This document shows positions 24,879 to 32,507 of a stretch of DNA of 64,000 nucleotides, piece after piece. The number at the start of each line of letters is the position of its first letter. Position 1 is the first letter of the stretch. A program made the translations under genes and the position numbers. This DNA is from Streptomyces sp. A012304 (GTDB lineage Bacteria; Actinomycetota; Actinomycetes; Streptomycetales; Streptomycetaceae). The notes below the pieces were generated by a model. That model had not been told where the DNA came from. It ran no database searches and saw nothing but the letters and a program-made list of their open reading frames with translations. The stretch covers positions 57,767 through 121,766 of the forward strand of contig NZ_BQUN01000137.1 of the NCBI RefSeq assembly GCF_026008495.1. Direction: 5' to 3'.

Positions 24879-25622
24879 ATGCCCCCCTTGGAACAGTCCG
24901 CCCCTCCGCTCGACACTCCGGTCGACGGGGTGCTCTCCCGTATGCGCACCCTGGACGCGGCCCTGCCGCCACGGGACGGAGTCGCCGTCTTCAACCGCGT
25001 CTACCTCGCCGTCACCGAGGAGGTCGACCGGCGCATCGACGCGGGCCGGTTCACCGATCCGCGAGCCGCGATCACCCTGGACGTGCGGTTCGCCGAGCGC
25101 TACCTGGCGGCGGTCGACGCCGCGAGCGCCGACCGGCGCCCGCCGGACTGCTGGCGCCCGCTGTTCCAGTTCCGCGGCCATCCCGGCGTACGGCCGTTGC
25201 AGTTCGCGCTGGCGGGCATCAACGCGCACATCGGCCACGACCTCGCGCTGGCCGTCGTGGACACCTGCCGCGGCCTCGGCTGCGAACCCGCCGACCTGGA
25301 GGACGAGTTCGACCGGGTGGGCGATCTTCTCGTGGCGCTGGAGGAACGCATCCGCGAGGAGCTGATGCCGGGCCCCGATCTGCTCCAGATCGCCGATCCC
25401 CTCACCCACCTCGTCGGCGCCTGGAGCCTCGAACGGGCCCGCGACGCCACCTGGTCCGCGGCCCGCGCCCTGTGGGCCCTGCGCCAACTCCCCGACGTCG
25501 CCGAGGCGTTCACCACCCGCCTGGACGCGGCGGTCGGCTTCGCCGGACGCATGCTGCTGACGCCCCTGCCGGACTGGTCCGCCCGGGTGGCGACGCCGAC
25601 GTACTTCCGGGACCGGGCCTAG
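24879..25622 (+). CDS. DUF5995 family protein
   Basis: A 247-residue, mostly helical, cytoplasmic protein matching the DUF5995 pattern as I remember it: an N-terminal VDGVLSRMRTLDAALPPRDG, VAVFNRVYLAVTEEVDRRI, FAERYLAAVD, a central FALAGINAHIGHDLALAVVDTC with conserved His/Asn/Asp residues, and a C-terminal SLERARDATWSAARALWAL. The conserved His and Asp suggest a metal or ligand site, but function is unknown. It starts with ATG at 24879 without a strong ribosome site and ends convergent with the monooxygenase gene, overlapping by four bases. Confidence 0.85.
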   Translation: MPPLEQSAPPLDTPVDGVLSRMRTLDAALPPRDGVAVFNRVYLAVTEEVDRRIDAGRFTDPRAAITLDVRFAERYLAAVDAASADRRPPDCWRPLFQFRGHPGVRPLQFALAGINAHIGHDLALAVVDTCRGLGCEPADLEDEFDRVGDLLVALEERIREELMPGPDLLQIADPLTHLVGAWSLERARDATWSAARALWALRQLPDVAEAFTTRLDAAVGFAGRMLLTPLPDWSARVATPTYFRDRA

Positions 25623-27316
25623 TCCTCGGGCAGCTCCACGGGCGCGATCTCGTCGTAGACGTCGCCCGGCCCCGGGTTGGACGGGTCCGTCGCGCCGCCG
25701 AAGTGGTGCATGACGCCCCAGACCGCGTTCAGCGCGGTCTGCACGGCGCCCTCGGCCCAGCCGGCCGTCCAGGAGATGTCGTCACCGGCGAGGAAGACGC
25801 CCCGCTTGTCCTCCGGCAGCCGGTCCTGCATGAAGTGGGTGAACAGGCGCCGCTGGTAGCGGTAGTGGCCGGGCAGGTTGGCCTTGAACGCGCCCATGAA
25901 GTAGGGCTCGTTCTCCCAGGAGACGGTCACCGGGTTGCCGATGATGTGCTTGCGGATGTCGACCTTCGGGTAGATCTCGCCGAGCGACTTCAGCATGACC
26001 TCCATCCGCTCGTTCGCGGACAGCGGCAGCCACTTCAGGCTGTCGTCGCACCAGGTGTACGACAGACAGATCACCGCGGGCCGGTCCGGGCCGTCGTCGA
26101 GGAGGTAGGTCCCGCGGGTCATCCGGTCGGTGAGGGTCATCGACATGACGTCACGGCCGGTCCGCTCGTCCTTGTCCAGCCAGAAAGGCCGGTCGACGGG
26201 CACGAAGAGCTTGCTGGACTCCATGTAGTGGGTGCGCTCGATCGCCGTCCAGTGGTCGATCGGGAAGAGCGAGTCGTCGCAGTCGATCTTCGACAGGAGC
26301 ATCCAGGACTGGGCGGTGAAGATCGCCGCCTGGTACGTGCGGATGTCGCCGTTCGCGTCCGTCACGGTGATCCGGTTGCCGGCCGTGCGGTGCAGTCGGG
26401 TCACGGCCGGACGCGGCTCGCCGCCCTCGTGCAGCGACGCGAGCGAGGTGCCGTGGGCCCAGTGCACGATCTTCTCCGGCTCGCGCTCCCAGAGCCTGAG
26501 CGGCAGCTGCTGGGAGCCGCCGACGATGCCGCGGTGGTGGTCGTCGGCCTCGGTGTAGACGACGCGGAGGATCTCCAGGATGGAGTTCGGGAAGTCGGTG
26601 TCCCAGCCGCCCGTGCCGAAGCCGACCTGGCCGAAGATCTCGCGGTGGCGGAAGGATTTGAAGGCCTCGGAGTCGCAGAGGAAGCCGTAGAAGGTCTGGT
26701 TGTCGAGCTTCTCGACGAGCCTCGCCCAGATCTCCCGGATGCGTGGGACGTCCCGCTCGCGCATCGCGCGGTTCATGTCGGAGAAGTCGGCGCCTTCCTC
26801 CAGGCACCTGTTCCAGGCGTTCGCCACATCGCGGTAGACCTGCGGCAGGTCGTCGAGCGTCTCGGCGTAGTGGCTCTCGCCCTTGAGGTCGACGACGGTC
26901 GACGGGGTCGCCTCCGCGAGCGGGTTGGGGAACGGCCGGGTCTCCAGACCCACCAGGTCGATGTAGTGCTGGAGGGCGGTCGACGACGGCGGGAAGCGCA
27001 TGGCTCCCATCTCGGCGGTGAGGGCCGGGTCGCACCCGTCGAAACCCACCGTCCGCAGCCGGCCGCCGATCCGGTCGGCCTCGTAGACGACCGGCTTGAG
27101 CCCCATCTTCATCAGCTCGTACGCGGCGACGATGCCGGACAGACCGCCGCCGATGACGGCGATCTCGGTGCCGTGCTCGGTCGCCGGTATCTGTCCGAGC
27201 CCCGCCGGGTGGGCGAGGAAGTCGTCGTACGCGTACGGGAAGTCCGGGCCGAACATGGTGATCGGCGGCTGCTGCTCGTCTGCGTGCTCGACGGCGTTGG
27301 GCACCGTGGACGTCAT
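25619..27316 (-). CDS. davB: DavB-like amino-acid (lysine) 2-monooxygenase
   Basis: A 565-residue flavin monooxygenase of the amine-oxidase fold. It matches my memory of Pseudomonas putida DavB (L-lysine 2-monooxygenase) along most of its length: ITMFGPDFPYAYDDFLAHPAG, the FAD loop IGGGLSG (residues 55-61), EADRIGGRLRT, QVGFGTGGWDTDFPNS, MSMTLTDRMTRGTYL and the end GPGDVYDEIAP. DavB turns L-lysine into 5-aminovaleramide with O2, releasing CO2. Tryptophan and other amino-acid 2-monooxygenases share this fold, so the substrate is not certain. It follows davA by 45 bases in one operon. Confidence 0.85.
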   Translation of the reverse strand: MTSTVPNAVEHADEQQPPITMFGPDFPYAYDDFLAHPAGLGQIPATEHGTEIAVIGGGLSGIVAAYELMKMGLKPVVYEADRIGGRLRTVGFDGCDPALTAEMGAMRFPPSSTALQHYIDLVGLETRPFPNPLAEATPSTVVDLKGESHYAETLDDLPQVYRDVANAWNRCLEEGADFSDMNRAMRERDVPRIREIWARLVEKLDNQTFYGFLCDSEAFKSFRHREIFGQVGFGTGGWDTDFPNSILEILRVVYTEADDHHRGIVGGSQQLPLRLWEREPEKIVHWAHGTSLASLHEGGEPRPAVTRLHRTAGNRITVTDANGDIRTYQAAIFTAQSWMLLSKIDCDDSLFPIDHWTAIERTHYMESSKLFVPVDRPFWLDKDERTGRDVMSMTLTDRMTRGTYLLDDGPDRPAVICLSYTWCDDSLKWLPLSANERMEVMLKSLGEIYPKVDIRKHIIGNPVTVSWENEPYFMGAFKANLPGHYRYQRRLFTHFMQDRLPEDKRGVFLAGDDISWTAGWAEGAVQTALNAVWGVMHHFGGATDPSNPGPGDVYDEIAPVELPED

Positions 27317-27361
27317 GGGGTACGGACTCCTTGCGCGGAAACTCTGAAGGTGAGGGGGAGG

Positions 27362-28150
27362 TCAGACGAGGGACCGGTACAGGCCGGGGCGGCGGTCCTT
27401 CAGATACGGGTTCGCCTCGCGGGAGGCGGCGAGGGCGACGGGGTCGGTGTCGGCGAGGACCAGTTCCTCGGCGCGGCCGGCCCGGGCGCGGGCCACTCCG
27501 TCGGGGCCGGCCAGGGTGGAGAGACCGACGAACTCGAACTCCCCTTCCTGACCGACCCGGTTGACGTACGCGACGTACATCTGGTTCTCGAAGGCGCGCA
27601 CCGGGATCATCGACTCGGCGACGAACTGGAAGGGGTGCATCTGCGCCGTCGGGACGACGAGGAGGTCGGTGCCGGCGAGCGCGTGCGCGCGGACGTTCTC
27701 CGGGAACTCCACGTCGTAGCAGATCATCAGGCCGACGGTCATCCCGTTGAGCTCGGCCTGGACGACCGGCTGCTCGCCCGGAGTGAAGTGGTCTCGCTCG
27801 AAGCAGCCGAAGAGGTGTGTCTTGCGGTAGTTCGCGAGGCGGGTGCCGTCGGCGGAGACCAGCTGGGCGGAGTTGTACACGGTCGCGCCGTCCCGCTCGG
27901 GATACCCGTACGCGACCGCGATCCCGTACCGCCCGGCGATCTCCGCGACCGCGTCCGCGGACTCGCCGTCGGCGGGCTCCGCGAGGCGGGCGATGTCGTC
28001 GCCGATCGCGTACCCCGTGAGGAACATCTCCGGCGCGGCCAGCAGCCCGGCCCCCGCGGCGGCGGCCCGTGCCGCGGCCGCGTCGAGCACCTTGAGGTTC
28101 TCGGCGATCGAGCCGGGCCGGCCGGAGCTCTGGAGCAGGGCGGTACGCAT
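27362..28150 (-). CDS. davA: DavA-like omega-amidase (nitrilase superfamily)
   Basis: A 262-residue carbon-nitrogen hydrolase. The catalytic triad is visible: Glu41 (APEMFLTGYAIG), Lys110 (NYRKTHLFG) and Cys144 (LMICYDVEFPE). It resembles P. putida DavA (5-aminovaleramidase), which converts 5-aminovaleramide to 5-aminovalerate. Pairing with a DavB-like monooxygenase in one operon supports that role. ATG at 28150 with GAGGAAC upstream. It is first in the operon, with a promoter and phased TTGCG motifs upstream. The later enzymes (transaminase DavT, dehydrogenase DavD) are not in the window. Confidence 0.87.
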   Translation of the reverse strand: MRTALLQSSGRPGSIAENLKVLDAAAARAAAAGAGLLAAPEMFLTGYAIGDDIARLAEPADGESADAVAEIAGRYGIAVAYGYPERDGATVYNSAQLVSADGTRLANYRKTHLFGCFERDHFTPGEQPVVQAELNGMTVGLMICYDVEFPENVRAHALAGTDLLVVPTAQMHPFQFVAESMIPVRAFENQMYVAYVNRVGQEGEFEFVGLSTLAGPDGVARARAGRAEELVLADTDPVALAASREANPYLKDRRPGLYRSLV

Positions 28151-28195
28151 GCGTGTTCCTCACCGGGCGAAAGGGGGGGTCGGGGGGCCACGTAG

Positions 28196-28293
28196 ACGGT
28201 ACGGTCGCCCGGCCGGGGCGGACAAGAAGGAGCCGTTGCGCGCCGGTGAGCGTTTCATTGCGCACCCGGCCGCCAAAACGGCGATTCGTTGCG
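28196..28293 (-). promoter_or_regulatory. davA promoter with phased TTGCG half-sites
   Basis: On the reverse strand -35 TTGTCC (28220-28225) and -10 TACCGT (28196-28201) are 18 bases apart; predicted start near 28189. Upstream, TTGCG (plus-strand reading) occurs at 28236, 28258 and 28289, about 47, 69 and 100 bases from the start. The same motif recurs with the same offsets at the permease promoter near 32300. Lrp-type control is inferred. Confidence 0.6.
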
Positions 28294-28870
28294 CAGCCCG
28301 GCCGCGAGGGGCGGGTCGGGCGCCGACGACGCGCTACGCACACCGGCCGGCCGGGCAGACCCGCAGCGCCAATACGATGCGCACCCGGCCGCGACAGGGC
28401 GGGACACGCGCCGGCAACGCGCTACCCACACCGGCCGGCCGGGCAGACCCACAGCGCCAATACGATGCGCACCCGGCCGCGACAGGCGGGGCACGCGCCG
28501 GCAACGCGCCACCCCCACCGGGCCCGCGACGGCGACCGCGGGCCCATGCCGACCGAGACAGGCAGGACCCGCGCGACACCGACGCCCGCCCACACAGGCC
28601 GGGCCAGGCAGGACCCGCAGCGCCGATGGATGCGATGCGCACCCGGCCGCGACAGGCGGGACACGCGCCGACGACGCGCTACCCGCACCAGGCCCGCGAC
28701 GGCGACCGCGGGCCCATGCCGACCGAGACAGGCAGGACCCGCGACACCGACGCGCCCACCACACCGGCCCGAGCACGCGCCATCCGCTACGCCGACGCGG
28801 CACCCACACCGGCCCCGGACCGGCAGCCGGGGCGCCGACGCGCTGCGCAGACCCGCCCCGGACGCCCGGA
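28257..28870. repeat. complex minisatellite between davA and MFS gene
   Basis: The anchor TGCGCACCCGGCCGC recurs at 28259, 28290 (variant), 28378, 28466 and 28636, spaced about 31, 88, 88 and 170 bases. Between anchors lie shared blocks: ACACGCGCCGGCAACGCGC, CGGCCGGCCGGGCAGACCC, GCGCCAATACGATG and, in the longer units, GCCCATGCCGACCGAGACAGG (split, two copies at about 28542 and 28711). No supported gene is present. Confidence 0.85.
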
Positions 28871-28875
28871 AGCGG

Positions 28876-30075
28876 TCACCGTCGCCATGCCGCGACCAGG
28901 CCGGCGGTCAGCACATAGGGCACCGCGAACAGCGCGAACGCGGCGCCGTGCGTGGTCGTCGACGCCAGCAGGCCGTAGCCGCCGTAGACCGCGATGGTGG
29001 CCAGCTCCGTGCCCACGCCCGCCGCCGAGGTGAGCGTGGCGCGGCCGGGGCCCTCGATGCTGTGCTGGAGGCGGGAGTCGGCGAGGACGGTGGCCAGTTG
29101 GAAACCGCCGTAGGCGAGGGCGATCGCGGCGAGGGCGAGAGGTGTCCCCGCCGCCCCGCCCGCGGCCAGGGCGACGGCCGAGCCCGCGAGGAGCGCGGCC
29201 AGTCCCGCTCTGCCCAGCCGCTCCGCGCCGCCGGCCAGCAGACCGCCGATCGTCGGCCCGAGCCAGACCAGCAGCAGCCACCACGGCACGGTGGCGTCGG
29301 CGACGCCGGTCTCGCGCACCAGCAGCGGCGTGTACTCGTCCAGCGCGCCCCAGACGGCGCTGACGGCGGGGACCAGCAGCAGCGCGTGGCGGACGGCCCG
29401 GTCACGACGGGCTTCGGTGAGGCTCGCACGGAGCATCGCGGTCCAGCCGGCGACACCGTCGGCGTCGGCTTCCGCGGCCACGACGGGGGCGCGGTGCTCG
29501 GGGAAACCGGCGGCGACCGCGGCGGTCAGCAGGCCGGCCAGCACGCTGGCCAGCCCCACCGCCGGGTACCCGCCGAAGTCGAACACCGGCCCCGCCAGCG
29601 CCATCGCCGCGACGACCCCGAGCAGCGCGGCCGCGTTGGCGCGGCCCATGATCCGCGCGTACCGGTCGGCCGCGCCGAGCCGGTCGAGTTCCTCGTACAC
29701 CAGCGCCTCCAGCGCGCCGGAGCCGAGGGCGCCGCGCACACCCCACAGCACGAAGCCGGCCGCGAACGCCGGGTACGAGGGGACGATCACCCACAGGGCG
29801 AAGCCGGCGGAGCCGAGCAGCGGGCCGAGCCAGAGCAGCGTCCGCCGCGACACCGCGTCGGCCCAGGCGCCGGACGGGATCTCGAGGAGGACGCCGGTGA
29901 GCGACCACAGCACGAACAGCGAGGAGATCTGCCAGACCGACAGACCGGTGTCGCTGAACAGCAGCGCGTACACCGGGTAGAGCAGGACGAGGTCGTCCAG
30001 GAACGAGTAGCCGTACAGCGTGGCCGTGAGCCGCCGGACGCCGAGGGCGGGGACACGCGCAGGTGAGAGAGTCAT
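28876..30075 (-). CDS. MFS transporter
   Basis: A 399-residue major facilitator. The start at 30075 (MTLSPARVPALGV) has GGGAAGG upstream; an extended frame from 30156 is less likely. Spans are clear throughout: LDDLVLLYPVYALLFSDTGL, ISSLFVLWSLTGVLLEIPSG, WADAVSRRTLLWLGPLLGS, ending FALFAVPYVLTAGLVAAWRR. The EIPSGAWAD loop is seen in a group of uncharacterised transporters and multidrug pumps. The substrate is unknown. It stands between davA and the Lrp gene on the same strand, but a 137-base gap without TTGCG motifs separates it from the Lrp gene, so it may not belong to that regulon. Confidence 0.88.
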   Translation of the reverse strand: MTLSPARVPALGVRRLTATLYGYSFLDDLVLLYPVYALLFSDTGLSVWQISSLFVLWSLTGVLLEIPSGAWADAVSRRTLLWLGPLLGSAGFALWVIVPSYPAFAAGFVLWGVRGALGSGALEALVYEELDRLGAADRYARIMGRANAAALLGVVAAMALAGPVFDFGGYPAVGLASVLAGLLTAAVAAGFPEHRAPVVAAEADADGVAGWTAMLRASLTEARRDRAVRHALLLVPAVSAVWGALDEYTPLLVRETGVADATVPWWLLLVWLGPTIGGLLAGGAERLGRAGLAALLAGSAVALAAGGAAGTPLALAAIALAYGGFQLATVLADSRLQHSIEGPGRATLTSAAGVGTELATIAVYGGYGLLASTTTHGAAFALFAVPYVLTAGLVAAWRR

Positions 30076-30212
30076 GAGGCCTTCCCGCAGGGACAGTTCG
30101 GACACCGTGGGTACGGCGTCCGAGGCGGCCCTCGGGAGGCACGGCTGCTGGATCAATGTCGCCAGGTCATGACACCGATGCTAGACCCGGGCGGGCGGCC
30201 CCGTCCCGTCGT

Positions 30213-30665
30213 TTACGCGGGCGCCCCGGAGGAGAACCGTCGCAGCAGCGGCGACAGCACCAGCACGGACTTGGTCCGCTCCACGAACGGCTCCCCCGCG
30301 ATCCGCTCCAGCACCCGCTCGAAGTGGCGCATGTCGGCGGCGAAGACCTGGGCGACGGCGTCCGCCTCCCCGGTGACGGTGGAGGCGGCGACGACTTCCT
30401 GGTAGCGCTCCAGGCCTCGCTGGATGGTCTCCGGGGAGGTGTTGCGCCGGCAGTAGATCTCGACGAACCCCTCGGTCTCCCAGCCGAGGGCCGCCGGGTC
30501 GACGCGGACGGTGAAGCCGGTGATGGCCCCGGTGGCCCGCAGCCGGTCCACGCGCCGTTTCACGGCGGGCGCGGACAGGCCGACCAGATGCCCGATGTCC
30601 GCGTAGGAGCGGCGGGCGTCCTCGGCGAGGGCGTGCACGATGCGTTCGTCGAGATCGTTCAGCAC
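30213..30665 (-). CDS. Lrp/AsnC family transcriptional regulator
   Basis: A 150-residue regulator: helix-turn-helix at residues 3-50 (LDERIVHALAEDARRSYADI, GLSAPAVKRRVDRLRATGAI) and RAM ligand domain (VVAASTVTGEADAVAQVFA, then FVERTKSVLVLSP). It begins 10 bases after the permease gene ends, so it is made from the permease promoter. Next to a permease and near amino-acid catabolic genes, it is the obvious candidate to bind the shared TTGCG sites in front of both. The effector is probably the amino acid that the pathway consumes. Confidence 0.92.
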   Translation of the reverse strand: MLNDLDERIVHALAEDARRSYADIGHLVGLSAPAVKRRVDRLRATGAITGFTVRVDPAALGWETEGFVEIYCRRNTSPETIQRGLERYQEVVAASTVTGEADAVAQVFAADMRHFERVLERIAGEPFVERTKSVLVLSPLLRRFSSGAPA

Positions 30666-30675
30666 GGCGGTTGGT

Positions 30676-32154
30676 TCACTTCACTTCTGCTGCTGCTGAG
30701 GGTGCGAGTCGGGAGCGGCGGTAGCCGTACAGGAAGTAGAACACGAGCCCGACGGCCATCCAGACGCCGAAGACCACCCAGGTGACGGTGGACAGGCTGC
30801 CCATCATCCAGACGCAGAAGCCGAAGCCCAGCGCGGGCAGCACCGGCGACAGCGGGACCCGGAAGGTGCGCGGCATCTCCGGGCGATTCCGGCGCAGCAC
30901 CACGACGGCCACGTTGACCAGCGCGAAGGCGAAGAGCGTGCCGATGCTGGTGGCGTCGGCGAGCTGACCGAGCGGGACGGCGGCGGCCAGGACACCGCAG
31001 AACAGGGACACGATCAGCGTGTTGGCGCGGGGCGCGCCGGTCTTCGGGTGGACGCGGGCGAACACCTTGGGCACGAGCCCGTCCCGGGACATCGCGAAGA
31101 GGATGCGCGTCTGCCCGTACAGCACGGTCAGCACGACGCTGGCGATGGCGACGACCGCGCAGAACGCCAGCAGCGTGCCCCAGAAGGTGTGGCCGGTGAC
31201 CTCGCGCATGATCTGGGCGAGCGCGGCCTCGGAGCCGGTGAACTTCTCCCACGGCTTGGCGCCCACGGCCACGGCGGCGACGAGCACGTACAGCGCGGTC
31301 ACGATGACGAGGGAGAGCATGATCGCGCGGGGCAGGTCGCGCTGCGCGTCGGTCGCCTCCTCACCGGCGGTGGAGGCGGCGTCGAAGCCGATGTACGAGA
31401 AGAACAGCGTTGCTCCGGCGGCGCTGACCCCGGCCATGCCGAGCGGCATGAAGTTCTCGTAGTTGCCGGAGCGGAAGCCCTGCACGCCGATGGCGCAGAA
31501 CAGCACCAGCGCGGCGATCTTCACCACGACCATGACGGTGTTGGCGCGGGCGGACTCGCGGGCTCCGCCGAGCAGGAACGCCATGGCCAGCAGGACGACG
31601 ATCAGCGCGGGCAGGTTGAACACGCCCCCGTCGCCGGGCGGGGCGGACAGCGCGGCCGGGATGGTCACGCCGATCGTCCCGTCGAGAAGTTCGTTGAGGT
31701 ACTCGCCCCAGCCGACCGCCACGGCGGCCACCGACACGCCGTACTCCAGCACCAGACACCAGCCGCACACCCAGGCGACCAGCTCGCCCATCGTTGCGTA
31801 TGCGTACGAGTACGAGGAGCCGGAGACGGGGATGGTGCCCGCCAGCTCGGCGTAGGACAGGGCGGAGAAGAGCGCCGTGAGTCCGGCGATCACGAAGGAG
31901 AGGGTGACGGCGGGGCCGGCCTTGGGCACGGCCTCGCCGAGGACGACGAAGATGCCCGTGCCGAGCGTCGCGCCGATGCTGATCATGGTGAGCTGCCACA
32001 GCCCGAGGGAGCGCCGCAGGGACCCTCCCTCACCTTGGCCGCCCTCGGCCACCAGGCGTTCCACGGGCTTGCGCCGCATGAGGCGCGCTAGCGGCCCCGG
32101 GGACGCGGGGGCGGTCCGAGTGCGCTGTCGCGGGGGTGCGCCTTGGTCGAGCAC
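30676..32154 (-). CDS. APC-family amino-acid permease
   Basis: A 492-residue transporter of the cationic-amino-acid (CAT/YfnA-like) branch, with 12 or more spans. The GTG at 32154 (codes MLDQGAPPRQRTRT) has AAGGAGT six bases upstream and is preferred over the longer frame. Motifs: SIGATLGTGIFVVLGEAVPK (unwound helix 1), SYAELAGTIPVSGSSYSYAY (helix 3), SYIGFDAASTAGEEATDAQR (helix 6) and GQTRILFAMSRDGLVP (helix 8). The CAT branch favours lysine, arginine or ornithine, which fits a nearby lysine monooxygenase. It is the first gene of an operon with the Lrp regulator. Confidence 0.92.
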   Translation of the reverse strand: MLDQGAPPRQRTRTAPASPGPLARLMRRKPVERLVAEGGQGEGGSLRRSLGLWQLTMISIGATLGTGIFVVLGEAVPKAGPAVTLSFVIAGLTALFSALSYAELAGTIPVSGSSYSYAYATMGELVAWVCGWCLVLEYGVSVAAVAVGWGEYLNELLDGTIGVTIPAALSAPPGDGGVFNLPALIVVLLAMAFLLGGARESARANTVMVVVKIAALVLFCAIGVQGFRSGNYENFMPLGMAGVSAAGATLFFSYIGFDAASTAGEEATDAQRDLPRAIMLSLVIVTALYVLVAAVAVGAKPWEKFTGSEAALAQIMREVTGHTFWGTLLAFCAVVAIASVVLTVLYGQTRILFAMSRDGLVPKVFARVHPKTGAPRANTLIVSLFCGVLAAAVPLGQLADATSIGTLFAFALVNVAVVVLRRNRPEMPRTFRVPLSPVLPALGFGFCVWMMGSLSTVTWVVFGVWMAVGLVFYFLYGYRRSRLAPSAAAEVK

Positions 32155-32262
32155 GCGCTGACTCCTTCGTCGCTGCCGATCGGGGCGGCGGGGACCTGAG
32201 GCACTCCCGAGCGGACGGGAACCCACCGAGCGGGGTCCCCGCCACGCCACGTACAGCGCATG

Positions 32263-32379
32263 ACCCTACGAGGGAGAGCGTTGCCGTTGTAATGCAGCAA
32301 CCTTGCGCATAGCCGCAAGATCGTTGCGTTCCTCGCGGGTGTCCGGGCATTCGTTGCGCGGGCACTCACCACCGTTGCG
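32263..32379 (-). promoter_or_regulatory. permease promoter with phased TTGCG sites and an inverted repeat
   Basis: Reverse strand -10 TAGGGT (32263-32268) with -35-like TTACAA (32287-32292); predicted start about 32256. TTGCG (plus reading) lies at 32303, 32324, 32354 and 32375, i.e. 47, 68, 98 and 119 bases from the start, plus TTGCC at 32281. TTGCG-CATAGC-CGCAA (32303-32318) is a full inverted repeat. Offsets equal those at davA. Likely bound by the co-transcribed Lrp regulator. Confidence 0.62.
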
Positions 32380-32448
32380 CGGGGCTGGAGCAGCGGCTCC
32401 GAGGGGCACGCGGTCCGGCGGCGGGACGGTGGACTGCGGGCACGCGGA

Positions 32449-32472
32449 CGGCCCCCGCTGTCCCGGGGGCCG
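32449..32472 (-). terminator. guaB1 terminator hairpin
   Basis: CGGCCCCC (32449-32456) and GGGGGCCG (32465-32472) form an 8-bp stem 35 bases after the guaB1 stop. Confidence 0.6.
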
Positions 32473-32507
32473 GGACGACGGGGGCCGTAGGCGGGGGCGT
32501 CGGGGCG

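Noticed and set aside
28266..29033. Long frames through the minisatellite (His/Arg/Pro-rich) as proteins
   Set aside because: Repeat arrays of GC-rich units stay open in several frames; no start context and no known domain.
28876..30075. MFS transporter as a member of the proposed Lrp regulon
   Set aside because: Its 137-base upstream gap has no TTGCG or CGCAA motif, so position alone does not justify inclusion.
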